From NCBI GenBank assembly GCA_949130495.1, contig OX422209.1, positions 697,607,757 through 697,671,756 of the forward strand: a stretch of 64,000 nucleotides of DNA, given 5' to 3'. The position numbers and the translations under genes were made by a program. The notes under the pieces were generated by a model. It was not told where the DNA came from. It saw nothing but the letters and a program-made list of their open reading frames with translations, and did no database searches. How positions within the stretch are numbered: the stretch's first letter is position 1; every line of letters begins with the position of its first letter. Shown one piece after another: positions 18,804 through 30,050 of the stretch. This DNA is from Sambucus nigra (lineage: Eukaryota; Streptophyta; Magnoliopsida; Dipsacales; Adoxaceae).

Positions 18804-21235
18804 TAAAACAACTCTAACATGCAATAAAGTTCTAAGGTAATAAAAACTCTTTTAACTCTTTTATAAAGACCTTTTAAACTTCAGTGGTGGAAAAAAAACA
18901 CACACACACAAAATGATTTATTGTTGGTTTCCCCACAATCAAAGAGGCCAATACACAATATTTTTTTATTTTTTTTTTTTATTTTTTTTTTTTTTGATGA
19001 CGTAGGGTAATCCCCGAGCCAGCTTACGCGCACCTCGAGACTAATCCCTCCGGCCAGATGATACTCTTACAGAGGGATAATAAACACCCTCTGCACCCTG
19101 GCCCTCGCAGGACTCGAACAATACACAATATTTGATTATGGGGAAACCAACAAAGTAGAAAAACCCTGGGTCCCTTAGTTCTAGGACCATGCACACACTC
19201 AAGTACACTAATACTAACGTTTAAATATAGATTACAGATAGACAAGTGTAAATGAAACAGTTTAGCCAATACAAACAAGTACACGAAGGCATAAACTAAA
19301 AAACCCCACAACAACAGAATCTCACTAAACAACTAAGGTAGTGATAAATTGATACACACATGCAACTCCACACCCAAAACTAGAGTACCAGTGAAGTTGA
19401 ACACAACACAAATAAATAATAATAAGTAGTAGTGTTTGGTTTAATCAATACATCAAAAGATTATAAACAACTAAAACGAGAGACACATGCAAGGCCTTCT
19501 TAAGTGTACTTATTATCAACAGTAATAACTAAACCCAAAATAAAATCAATTAAGTGTAAAATGAACACAAGTAAAATAGGAGAGATTTAATCCCCAAAAT
19601 TATGTTTCACACAACTAAGAATTAAAAAAAAACTAACACCAATCTTAGAATAATAAATTATTAAATTGGAATTTCGTAACTATATAACTAGTCCCAGTAA
19701 AATGAGTTAAAGATAAATGTGTCAAACTTAGCTCATAAAAATTAGCACTGGTTTAAAAAAATTTAAATTCAAGTCCAACTAAATTATTAGTTAAAATATT
19801 ATGACCAAAGAAACGCCAAATCAAATAAATAACATAAGTTCAAATTTTAATATTCTAGTCTTAAATAGGAATTAGGTTTCGATAAACCAGATCTACAAAG
19901 GAGCAGTAAGGCTAAGAAATTTAAACAATCTCAAATAAAAAGATCTGGTCTAGGGAGTAAAAAGATGAGCATAGGATTTCAAAACTGAGTTTTACTCAAA
20001 CATGCATTTGTAACTAATATATTACAGACATATGTCCAAAACAAGCTCACAGAACGTTATTCACAAAAAAATAAACTACTCATTTTTTAAGTCTAAAAAA
20101 GACTTAGATTTGGTTTTAACAACAAAAAAATTACTTCGAACAAAATAACTGAAACAAAAGAATTTTCAGATCCAAATTATTGATGTTTTTAACGCATGCA
20201 AGATTCAAAACACAAAAAAAAAACATATGAAAATATACAGAGGCATAAATCAGTAGGAGAGATAAAAAAACCAAACATATATCCAAGCCTCTAAACAATC
20301 TGTATGAAACTTCCAACAGGCTTTAAATAGGACCTACGCAGCTTCAAGCACAAAACCTCCAAAGCATGAATCTCCACAACTGCAAATTGTCACAAAATAG
20401 AATTCAAAACCCCCAAGTCTAACACCAGAAATTGAACAACCAAACTCTCAAAAAGTTTGAATTAGTTTTGTGTTGTTCGAGACAAATGGGATGAGAAACT
20501 CTCAGACATGTGAAGAACACTTGGAAAATATTAGAGAGAAAATTTGAGGAAAAATTTAGATAGAGGTTCGTTTAGATTTTGCAAATAAAAAACCCTTAAA
20601 ATTTCAACACCCCAAGCCTGGTATTTATAGGTGCACAAAAGATGCCCCGGTACAAGTGTAAATATCATAACCGATAAGGGGATAATGGTCAAATAAAAGG
20701 GGAATCTAAGGGCAGAAAAGGGAAGCAAAAAACATGGGCACATGCATAATCTAGCAAGGGAACTGAGGGGAAAATCTATGAAACCAAGGGGGAAACAATG
20801 GTCGACGACCCAGATCTCGTGCCAGCTCACGCATGGTCAGTCCGTGTGAGCTAAATGCTCCATCCTGATTGGACCTCAACCCATCACATGGATTACCCCA
20901 AAACGACAACCGATAACCAAAAAAACCTTGTTGTTTTGATTTAGTGTTAGACTAATTAATTAAACAATAAAATTTGTTTAATCAAATGTTAATTGTAACA
21001 CATTTAAAATTCAAAAAAATTATAAAAAAATAATTAAAAAATTCTAGGAACATCAAAAACTCATAATGTATAGTATAAAAAATTATTTAAGTTAAAAATA
21101 CACATTAGAAGTATTTTAACAAAAATAGTTTAGATATTAAAATAAATTAAACAAATTTCAATCAGGATTTTAAAAAATATAAAAAATTAAAATAATTTGT
21201 CTCAAAATTAAGCCAATAAAAATGGTGTATTTTCA
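18804..21235 (-). repeat. 3' LTR of the gag-only element (with SINE inserted)
   Basis: Matches 27,287-29,689. The inner end is ...GTATTTTCA followed by the PPT; the outer end is TAAAACAAC (TG has become TA). The length without the SINE is about 2.26 kb. A TATA box (TATAAATA, minus strand) lies at 20,622-20,629. The flanking five bases ATATC (18,799-18,803) equal those after the other LTR. Confidence 0.88.
18949..19133 (-). mobile_element. 5'-truncated tRNA-derived SINE with 15-bp target duplication
   Basis: The 15-bp duplication CAATACACAATATTT stands at 18,949-18,963 and 19,119-19,133. Between them, on the minus strand, the body opens with GTTCGAGTCC (a pol III B box, 19,118 downward), runs about 120 nt through CTCGAGGTGCGCGTAAGCTGG, and ends in an A-rich tail (plus-strand T-rich 18,964-18,995). 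The A-box half is missing. The 3' region resembles plant Au-type SINEs from memory. The other LTR copy (27,462-27,485) shows the empty site. Confidence 0.8.
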
Positions 21236-21250
21236 ATCTCTCCCTTTGGC
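21236..21250 (-). other. polypurine tract of the gag-only element
   Basis: The minus strand reads GCCAAAGGGAGAGAT right before the LTR start TGAAAATAC. The same PPT type is found at 61,950-61,964 in the SIRE-like Copia. Confidence 0.8.
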
Positions 21251-21663
21251 TAATTTTGAGACTAACTAAGTTGAGAGTCAAAACGAAGATCAAAAGCAAG
21301 TACATAACTCAACTAATAACATGCGTCCTAAAAAGAAAAGGTACAAGAATCAACTAACAACATGCTTCTTAGAAAAGAAAAGTACATAACTCGACTAATA
21401 ACATGTGTCCTACAAGACTCAAAATAGAATAAATTAAAGACAAAAAGATATAGGAGTATAATAGATGAGTCCCAAATTCTCCCCCTGTTTGTCTCAAAGG
21501 GACAAAGGGTAGAGAAGAATCCTACAAAACAGATGTTAGTACAACATAATATGTGGAATAAAAAAATGTACTAAATATATAAATTACAATGTACCCTACA
21601 AGGTAATGTTAGTATAACTAAATATGCGGATAAATATGTACTAATATATAGACCTCAAAAGTC

Positions 21664-24600
21664 TTAGGTAGAAGCAGATTTATGTCTCATTTCATTATTA
21701 AAATCTTCTTTCCTAATCAAAACAACCTTAAATTTTGGTACAATAATTTTACTATTGGCAGAAACAGATAGACGTAGTGGTGGAATCTCAACATAACTAG
21801 ATTTAAAAGATATCATGGGCATACTATTCTTACCACCATGTTTATCTAAATTTTAACGTTTATAACAAAAGTTTTCTAAATGTCCAGTCTTAAGACAAAC
21901 ATTATGTAACACTTCGTATTTTTGGAGAAAATGGAAATTAATTAAATTGATGACCTAAGAATTTATTTAATCGGCAGAAATTATTTAATTCGACGATTCA
22001 GATTTAATTAATTCAGTCTAAGCTTAATTTCACACATGGCATATTTGGAGGTAAAATAAGAGAATCTTATAAAGTTACTTGGATGGTGATTTTGAGGTCA
22101 CGGTTGGTTCAGGAAGGGTCGAAATAGTTGAAAAAGTATACTCGGGTGTATTGTTTGGGTCCCGGGACGAGTTTAGACCATCCCGGCACCGTTTAAGGGC
22201 ATTTCAATCATTTGGGAGTTTGGGATTTAGAAAACTCAGAAAATTGTAAGTGTATATCTTCCCATTAGAGAGAGGGTCTAGGGTTAACACAAATCAGAAG
22301 GGATAGAAGCCATAAGAGAGGAAGAGAAGGGGAGAATTAAGCTTCCTACACAGTTTTTCGCCCCTGAACGCAACGGAATCGAGAACGGAGGGAGGGGGAA
22401 CTACCACACCATCTTATCAATGAACTTTAGACCTGATATTAAGAGGGAAGTATTTAAATGGCAATTTATATCAATCATGTTAAAATACCCATGTGGGACA
22501 GGGTTTGATTTCATGCTTTTGGAAGTTTTATATGAATTTGGGAGGGTTCAATTCATAAACTAAAGTAGGAATGCATGTAGAGATGTTCCTTAATGATTAT
22601 AATATGAAATTAGTGGGTTTGGGTTGATAAATAAGAGATAGATCTGAGTTCTTGGTTAATAAAGTTGATGAACATGAGAAAATTAGGGTTTTATGATAAT
22701 TAAAGGAGAATTTGATTCTTACGTTGAATCTTTGATGTTTTCGTGTAAACTTTTCATTGGAAATTTATCTGCATGTAAAGATAAAATGATATTAGAATAT
22801 ATCTGGTGATTAATATTGAATCTCGATGGGTTCTTGATTGAATAACATGAATCTTGAATGACTTAGGGTTTAATTGATGAACATAAGATGTCAATCAACC
22901 AGATTTCTTAGCGTAACTTTAAACGTATGCCATTTTAATTATACTTATAATAAGAGTGAGATTCATACAGTCCCGGAAAGGTATATGTATTAGATTTATA
23001 ATGATCTTTGAATTAGATCAATCAGAGTTTTATATAAGGAGAAATTGATGTTTTACTATAGGGTGTTTGATCTGCCAAATATAGTAATCTACCAAAAATT
23101 TTGACGTAAATTTAAACGTATTCCATTTCAATTGTACTTAGAATTAGAGTGGCATCCATACATTAGTGGAAATATCTATGTCTTAACTTTCAAATGAGAT
23201 TTTAATCAGGTCAATCGGAGGTATAGAGGGAGTAATCGATATATTACTACAGGGTGTTTAATCTGCCAGAAATTTTTTTAATCTTCGATTGCCCAGTTTT
23301 GGCCAATAATTTCCTTTTTGTTTAGGAACTTTGGAAATCATTCGGAATTCATTTGTGGGATTTAATTTCTAATATAAGGGAATTATATTGCAACACCAGT
23401 AGGCCTATTTTGGGTTTTAGGCGTGTCCTACGAGGGAAGTTTAAGGGCTAAAATAATTTGGAATATTAAAGAGGAAAAATCTATATTGAATGATAATTCG
23501 GGTTAACATAATTCGAGAGGAACGAGGACTTAGGCCAGTAGGTGGTAGAGATTTTACCTTCTGATATTATATGTGGAATAAAGGATACCCTTCGAGTGGT
23601 GAGAAATACTCGGGAACGTACGATAATAAACGCAAGTTATAAATTATGGAATACGTAGAATATTCGGGATATAAATATTCTACATATGAGGCTTGTGATA
23701 TGGGATGTGTGTATGACCTATTGTTGTTTTATATATATATAGGTGGAGTGAATACCTATAATATGATTAAAGTAATAATAAATTAATATGTGGGATATTC
23801 GGGATATAAAATACTATGTGTGAGACTTGTGATATGTGATGTGCATATGCCCTATTGATATATACGTGGAGAAAATATCTATAATTTGATTTATTGTGTG
23901 TATGACATACCTACGCCGATTACTATCAAGTGGAGGTTGCGTGTTGTGGACGATCATATCTAGAGGATCCTTTGGGGGAATTTTGATTCGCACCAAAAGA
24001 ACATAGAACCTAGGTACGGGCTATCAGTGAGCACGATAGTGTTGACGGTCATATGGGTGCATAGATATGTGAGTAGCCTATTGACTTGGAACTATGTTCA
24101 CTTCCAATATGTGTGATTTGATATATATATATGGTTCGTGAGAGAAGCCGAACTAATAGTCCCTTGTACAGTGAGAGATGTATCTGGACATGATGGCAGA
24201 GTATGCATGCACCATATGTGTGCCTAGGGGTTCCGTATTAGTATATATATAATGGATGATAAATATATATACCTTTGATATGTTTTACAGTATGCACCGT
24301 ATCTGAGTCTGGGAGGTGTCGTGTTATATATATATATATATATATACTTGTGATATTATCTATTGTGTGAAATTAGTAGACACGAAAGATAGTGAAATCT
24401 GATTTGACTTAAGTATGTGAACACTTAATCATAAAATTTGAAAATCCTTACCCATCTTAAAGAAAAATGGATATATATTTAATAAATGTATTGCGTGAAA
24501 ATATGGGTGGACGCTATGAGTTATGGGTAGCTGACTTTTGATTTCAAACTAGTTAGTTGTGCGTATCTAAACTAAAATTAATCTGAATATTGGGGTCGAG

Positions 24601-27200
24601 GTAACATTCCGAACCAATGTATATGGAACAACTATTGGGGTCGGCTAACATTACATACCAATAGCCCTTATATATGGATATAATAGCAGGGTGTGTACTT
24701 ATAGTATATGTGGTGTATAAAATATATATAGCACGAATAATCTACTTATGTGTTCTAGTAGAGAGACGAGATAGTATGTATCTAAAGAACTATTAATATA
24801 CTAAAGAGTAATTAGTAGGGAGCTTAGATAGTGTATATATATATAATGATGAAGCTACTAATTTATGAATAGTAGGAAGATAGTTACTGAATATCTAAAA
24901 TAAAGTTTAAGTAGAGAAACCTAAATGGTAAAGCTTGAATAATAACCTACGTAGAAAGGGTAACTCGGTTTAATAATAACATAAAGGAGAAGTTAATTAT
25001 TATGGTATTCGATAGAGTACTGTATGGGCGCTACGAAGGATCTAGATTGATTTAGGTTTATTCAATACTGGTTGCCTAGTTAGATTGGCTAGAATTTACT
25101 AGGTGGGGTTGAATAGCAGACATTAGGTGCGATGCGCATTATGGATGAGAGATGAAGAACTCAAGGGAGTGTTCGTAACCTAACATGTGTATCTAATAAC
25201 TATTCATTTAAAATATTATTTAAGTACTTGCCAAATGTTTTTAAATGATTTTTACTTAGGCTCTGACCCGTACTTGCAAAACCTTTTTCCAAAACCTTTT
25301 AGGTGTCCAGCCACAGGGATGCCAAACAAGATGATCTATTCTAGGTATACGTAGCCGCAGCTCCTGTGGATGCTTAAAGGATTTGGACTTACACAATTCA
25401 GTTACTTCACTCCTAGTGTAGGGTGCATGGCAAATATTTTATTCGGGCATGTTCCCCGTAATTCTTTCATTTATGACAATCAGAGCTTGTATTCAAACTT
25501 TTATTCAGGTTAGACTTTATGCTAAATTTTGTAACCGATGGTTTAATTGGTATTATTTCATTTCAGTCTTTTATATTGTGGATGGATTTATATTACTATT
25601 GCATGGGATGTTTTTTATCTAATAATGTTCTGTTGTTGTTGATTGTTAAATAAAAAAATTAAAATTTTGACATAAACTTTTTGAATACTAGTTGGTTAGT
25701 AATGTTTTAAAAAGTTTTTGAAAGTGACGTTAAGAATTAACCAGATGAGAAACCTGTTTTAATTGGATATAGGACTGATCACCCGGTATTTAATTAGGTA
25801 GGGTGTCACACATTACAATGGTAGGACTGCCTAGAATTGGGTTTAGCATTAAAAGATATCTTGTGACGTTTAGGAATCTCCCTTTTTTGTTCAAATTTAA
25901 ACGTTTGAAACAAACTTGTTCTAAATGACCAGATTTAAAGTAAAAAATAGAATGAAAAATATGTTTATCAACACATTTGACATTATTACACTTGCAAGAC
26001 TTATTTTCAGTTTTTACATTTTTGTTTAAATGTAATCGTTTAAAACAAAAATTTTCTAAATGACCCTTTTAAGAACAAAAAGTAAAGTGATAAATCTGCC
26101 TAATTGGGCTTTTCTTAAAATCTTGACTTTTAGTCTTCTTATGAGGAATTGGCATTCTAACATTGGATTGTCTTGAGCTATTCTCAATGGAGTTAACAAA
26201 AATAGTTTCTTCAAAAATTTCTCCATTGAAACCAATACCCTCATTTTCGACACGATCCTTTCAAGAATTAACCATATGTTCAACTAAAAGGATAAAGGTC
26301 ACATAGGTATTCAACTTTTTAACAGCTGCCTTTAATTCAAGTTATGATTCATCAAAATCATTTAAAACAACCTTACGCTTTACTTAAAGTAAATGATCAG
26401 TTTTAGTCAGCATATAAATCATTTTCTTAAGCAAAACATTATTAAACTCAAGTTCTTCAATTTTCATAGTTGATTCATCCAAAATTAGGCAAATTTGGTA
26501 CTTAAAACATCAATTTCAGATGGTAACTTATCATTAACTTTGTCTAAGTCATTGCATTTTATAGAAGTCGATTTGTACAATTTCTCAAAATCTAAATCCT
26601 TTGCAAATCACTATTATCAAAAACTTAATCTAAATCATCGTTATCATCTATAACTAAGTTAGTGTCATACAAAGGGACGGATGTAGTGACAGTAGTGTGT
26701 TAGTGTTCATGAGTTCACAAAGGTAAACTATTGACTTCAAGAGACAATTAATGTTTATCCATCTTAATATCAGAAATATCACACAAAATAGACAACTTAT
26801 CACAATCATTATCAAACTCATTTACGCAAACACAAGAAAACTCCATAAATTTTTCAAGGGATTTCTTTTCAAAACATTATTCAAAAGGCCTAATAATATA
26901 ATTAGGTTGACTTTCTCTTGAAGCAAAATTGTTTTTAGACTCAATAAGATGGTTAAAATGTTTAGAATATAATTCCATTTCATTTTCTAAAGATTTTAGA
27001 GTGATGGGAGAATCATTTATACGTGATATAGAAGAAACAAAGGCAAAACCATTTACATTATATTTAACAACTAAAACGGGTTATTTATTGTGTGTGTATT
27101 GCTTCTCCTCAGTCCATTCACTCAGGGGTTCTTTTATAAAAGATTGGACATCATCTTCATCAGTAGATATAGTAAGAAATTTAAAATATGTTTTAACCAT
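21664..27200 (-). pseudogene. gag of the gag-only element, split by a solo LTR
   Basis: Gag starts at ATG 27,200 (MVKTYFKFLTISTDEDD) and ends at a stop near 21,664; positions 21,905-25,815 are an inserted solo LTR plus one TSD copy. The middle (about 26,300-26,800) is Lys/Glu/Leu-rich and coiled-coil-like. The C-terminal half carries three spaced GHLExxCxKR units (near 26,050, 25,905 and 21,870). The third is a complete CCHC knuckle whose first two Cys codons are separated by the solo LTR: GHLENFCYKR is on one side, the upstream CxxC straddles the junction. The first two units have lost Cys residues. No pol motif was seen. Many stops. Confidence 0.7.
21905..25810 (+). mobile_element. solo chromovirus LTR (3.9 kb), TSD CATTA
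   Basis: It begins TGTAACACTTCG and ends GGGTGTCACA, with CATTA on both sides (21,900-21,904 and 25,811-25,815). No coding sequence and no second LTR are present, so it is the product of LTR-LTR recombination. The plus-strand segment at about 25,290-25,325 (CCTTTTAGGTG...CACAGGGATGCC) is nearly identical to the chromovirus #1 LTR, while most other parts differ. Several AT microsatellites lie inside (for example 24,325-24,346). It interrupts the zinc knuckle of the gag-only element. Confidence 0.88.
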
Positions 27201-27272
27201 TTTAAAAGATAGGTTTTAACAGAGTTCGGGATCTTAAAGAGTAAGCAAAAACTTTTAAAAAGTAATCTTAAT

Positions 27273-27284
27273 GCTCTTATACCA
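27273..27284 (-). other. primer binding site of the gag-only element
   Basis: The minus strand reads TGGTATAAGAGC, one mismatch from the initiator tRNA-Met site, two bases inside the 5' LTR. Confidence 0.8.
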
Positions 27285-27286
27285 CT

Positions 27287-27759
27287 TGAAACAACCCTAA
27301 TGTGCACTAAAGTGATAAGGTTATAAAAACTCTTTTTACTCTTTGATAAAACCATTTTTAAATTCAATGGTTGAAACACATATACACACAAAATAATTTA
27401 CTAGTTGGTGTGATGCCCTTCGTAGTTAACAAATATTGAAAAATAATGGGATGAGGAGACGAGGCCAATACACAATATTTGATTACGTGGAAACCAACGA
27501 AGTGGAAAAACGATGGGTATCGTAGTTCCAGGGCCACGCACATACCAAAGTTCACTAATACCAAAGTTTAAATATAGACTACAGATATACAAGCGTAAAT
27601 GAAATAGTTTGTCCAAAAGAATCAAGTACACCAAGGAAGAAACTAAACAACCCCTTGACAATGGAATCTCACTAAACAACCAAGGTAGTGACAACTTTAG
27701 ACACACACGCAACTCTACACCCAACACTAGAGCACCAGTGAAGTTGAACACAACAAATA

Positions 27760-27842
<83 letters not shown>

Positions 27843-29689
27843 GCAGTATTTGATTTAATCAATACATATAAAAGATTATAAACAACTAAAACAAGAGACA
27901 CGTGCAAGGCCTTCTTTAGTGTATTTATTACCAGCAGTAATAATTAAACCCAAAATGAAATCAATTAAGTGTAAATGAACACAAGCAAAACATGAGAGAT
28001 TAAATCCCTAAAATTATATTTTACACAACTGAGAATAAAAAAAACTAACACCAATCTTAGAATAATAAATTATTAAACAAATGTTATTAATTATATAACC
28101 AGTCCCAGTAAAATGAGAAAAAGATAAACATGTAGAACTCAGCTCATAAAATTAGCAATGGTTTAAAAAAAATTATAGTCAAGTCCTATTAAATTATTAG
28201 TTTAAATATTTTGACAAAAGACATGCCAAATCAAATAAATCAGCTATGTTCAAATTTTAATATTCTTGTCTTAAACAGAAATTAGGTTTCGATAAACTAG
28301 ATCTTTAAAGTATTAGTAAGTCTAAGAAATTTAAACAATCTCAAACAAAAAGATCTGGTCTAGGGAGTAAAAAAATGAGGATAGGATTTCAAACTTAGTT
28401 TTTCTTAAACATGCTTTTGGAACTAAGATATTACAAAAATATGTCCAAAACAATCTCAGAGAACGTTATTCACAAAAAAATAAACTACTCATTTTTTAAG
28501 TCTAAAAAACTTAGATTTGGTTTTAACAACAAAAAAAATTACTTCGAACAAAAAAAAGAAACAAAAAAACTTTCAAATCCAAGTTATTGATGTGTTGTTT
28601 AACGCATGCAAGATTCAAAGCATAAAAAAGTCATATGAAATTATAAAGAGGCATAAATTAGTAGGAGAGATAGAAAAATATACCAAACATAGATCCACGC
28701 TTCAAAAAGTTATGTATGAAACTTCCAACATGCTTTAAATAGGACTAACACGACTTCAAGCAAAAAACCTCCCAAGCGTGAATCTCCACAACTCCACATC
28801 ATCACAAAACGTAAATCAACATCCCCAAGTATAACATTAAAAATTTAACAAGCAAACTCTCGAAAAGTATGAATTAGTGTTGTGTTTGTTTGAGACAAAA
28901 GGGCACAGAAACTCCTAAAAATGTGAAGAACACTTGGAAAATATTAGAGAGATAATTTGAGGAATTTTTTTTGCAGAGTTTCGTTTTTATTTTTCAAATA
29001 AAAAACCCTTAAAATTTCAATACCCCAAGCCTGGTATTTATAGGCTCGCAGAAGATGCCTCGATACAAGTGTAAATATCACAACCCATAAGGGCAAAATG
29101 GTAAAAGAATAGAGTAATCTAAGGGAAGAAAAGGGAAGCAAAAAAACAAGGGCACATGTGTAATCTATATAGGGCACTAAGGGGAAAATCTATAAAACCA
29201 AGGGGGACACAACGGTCGATGGCCCAGATCTCGTGCTAGCTCACGCGTGGTCAATCCGCGTCAGCTGAATGCTCCATCTTAATTGGCCTTCAACCCATCA
29301 CACGGATCACACCAAAACGACAACCCATATCCAAAAGAACCCTGATTTTTTTATTTACTGTTAAACCAATTAATTAAACAATTAAATTTGTTTAATCAAA
29401 TGTTAATTGTAACACATTTAAAATCTCAAAAAATTATAAAAAATAATTTAAAAAATTCTGGAAACATTAAAAACTCATAATTTATAGTATAAAAAATTAT
29501 TTAAGGTAAATATACACATTAAAAGTATTTTAACAAAAATAGTTTAGATATTAAAATAAATTAAACAAATTTTAATTAGGATTTTAAAAATATATAAATT
29601 GTTTTTAAAAAAAATAATGCAGAGCCATAAAGGGATACTAAAAAAATAATTTGTCTCAAAATTGAGCCAATAAAAATGGGGTATTTTCA
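27287..29689 (-). repeat. 5' LTR of the gag-only element
   Basis: It starts TGAAACAACC beside the PBS and ends GTATTTTCA, followed by the TSD ATATC. A TATA box (TATAAATA, minus strand) is at 29,035-29,042. It differs from the other LTR by many substitutions, indicating an old insertion, and carries an expanded AAT tract. Confidence 0.88.
27761..27841. repeat. (AAT)n microsatellite, about 27 copies
   Basis: An uninterrupted AAT run inside the LTR. The corresponding place in the other LTR (about 19,405-19,425) has only about four copies, so the expansion followed insertion. Confidence 0.95.
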
Positions 29690-30050
29690 ATATCTACTCC
29701 ATTTAGTGTCTTCAGGGTCTGCCTAAAAAATTGTTCTGCCTCGTGTGTCCTAGGGTTTTCGCTAGATGCAGGGGTCATTATCGAAGAAATTCCTTTAGGG
29801 CATTCATTCTGTGAGCTTCAGCGGATATCTCAGTACTTACTACTTGTTGAGGTTGTATATTTTGTTGTACTTTGTTTAATGTCATTAGTTCTTGTAAACA
29901 TTGCATTATGTTTTCAGTAATGGTAGGAGGAGTTAGTAAACCTTCTCTTCTTATTGTGTTCTTCTTACTGGTGATTTTGAGGATCGTGTTTTCATCACCC
30001 AATATTATAAATAACTAAGAAATAAAATAACAACAAGTATTCTACATAAA
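29690..30050 (-). pseudogene. chromovirus #2 gag N-terminus
   Basis: An ORF from ATG 30,002 (MGDENTILKITSKK...) runs through LQELMTLNKVQQ and HRMNALKEFLR, then after frame changes reads THEAEQFFRQTLKTLNGVDI. It is cut at 29,690 by the gag-only element and resumes at 18,803 with VPKLRVSFATYVFEGEEDHW, a continuous gag core. This frame continuity proves that 17,850-18,803 and 29,690-30,050 were one gene. Confidence 0.75.

Larger units (their letters stand above)
18804..29689 (-). mobile_element. gag-only non-autonomous LTR retrotransposon (TR-GAG-like)
   Basis: Two matching LTRs of about 2.3-2.4 kb bracket an internal region with a PBS (27,273-27,284) and a PPT (21,236-21,250). The perfect 5-bp target duplication ATATC (18,799-18,803 and 29,690-29,694) proves one insertion event. 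The host gag frame of chromovirus #2 resumes across it. After subtracting the nested 3.9-kb solo LTR, the internal region is only about 2.1 kb. It codes a gag with zinc-knuckle units but shows no protease, integrase or RT. PPT (CCAAAGGGAGAGAT on the minus strand) and gag style suggest a Copia SIRE-like parent. Confidence 0.85.

Noticed and set aside
27401..27907. 168-codon frame with a long Tyr run
   Set aside because: The Tyr run is the AAT microsatellite read on the minus strand, and the rest is LTR sequence shared with 19,024-19,332.
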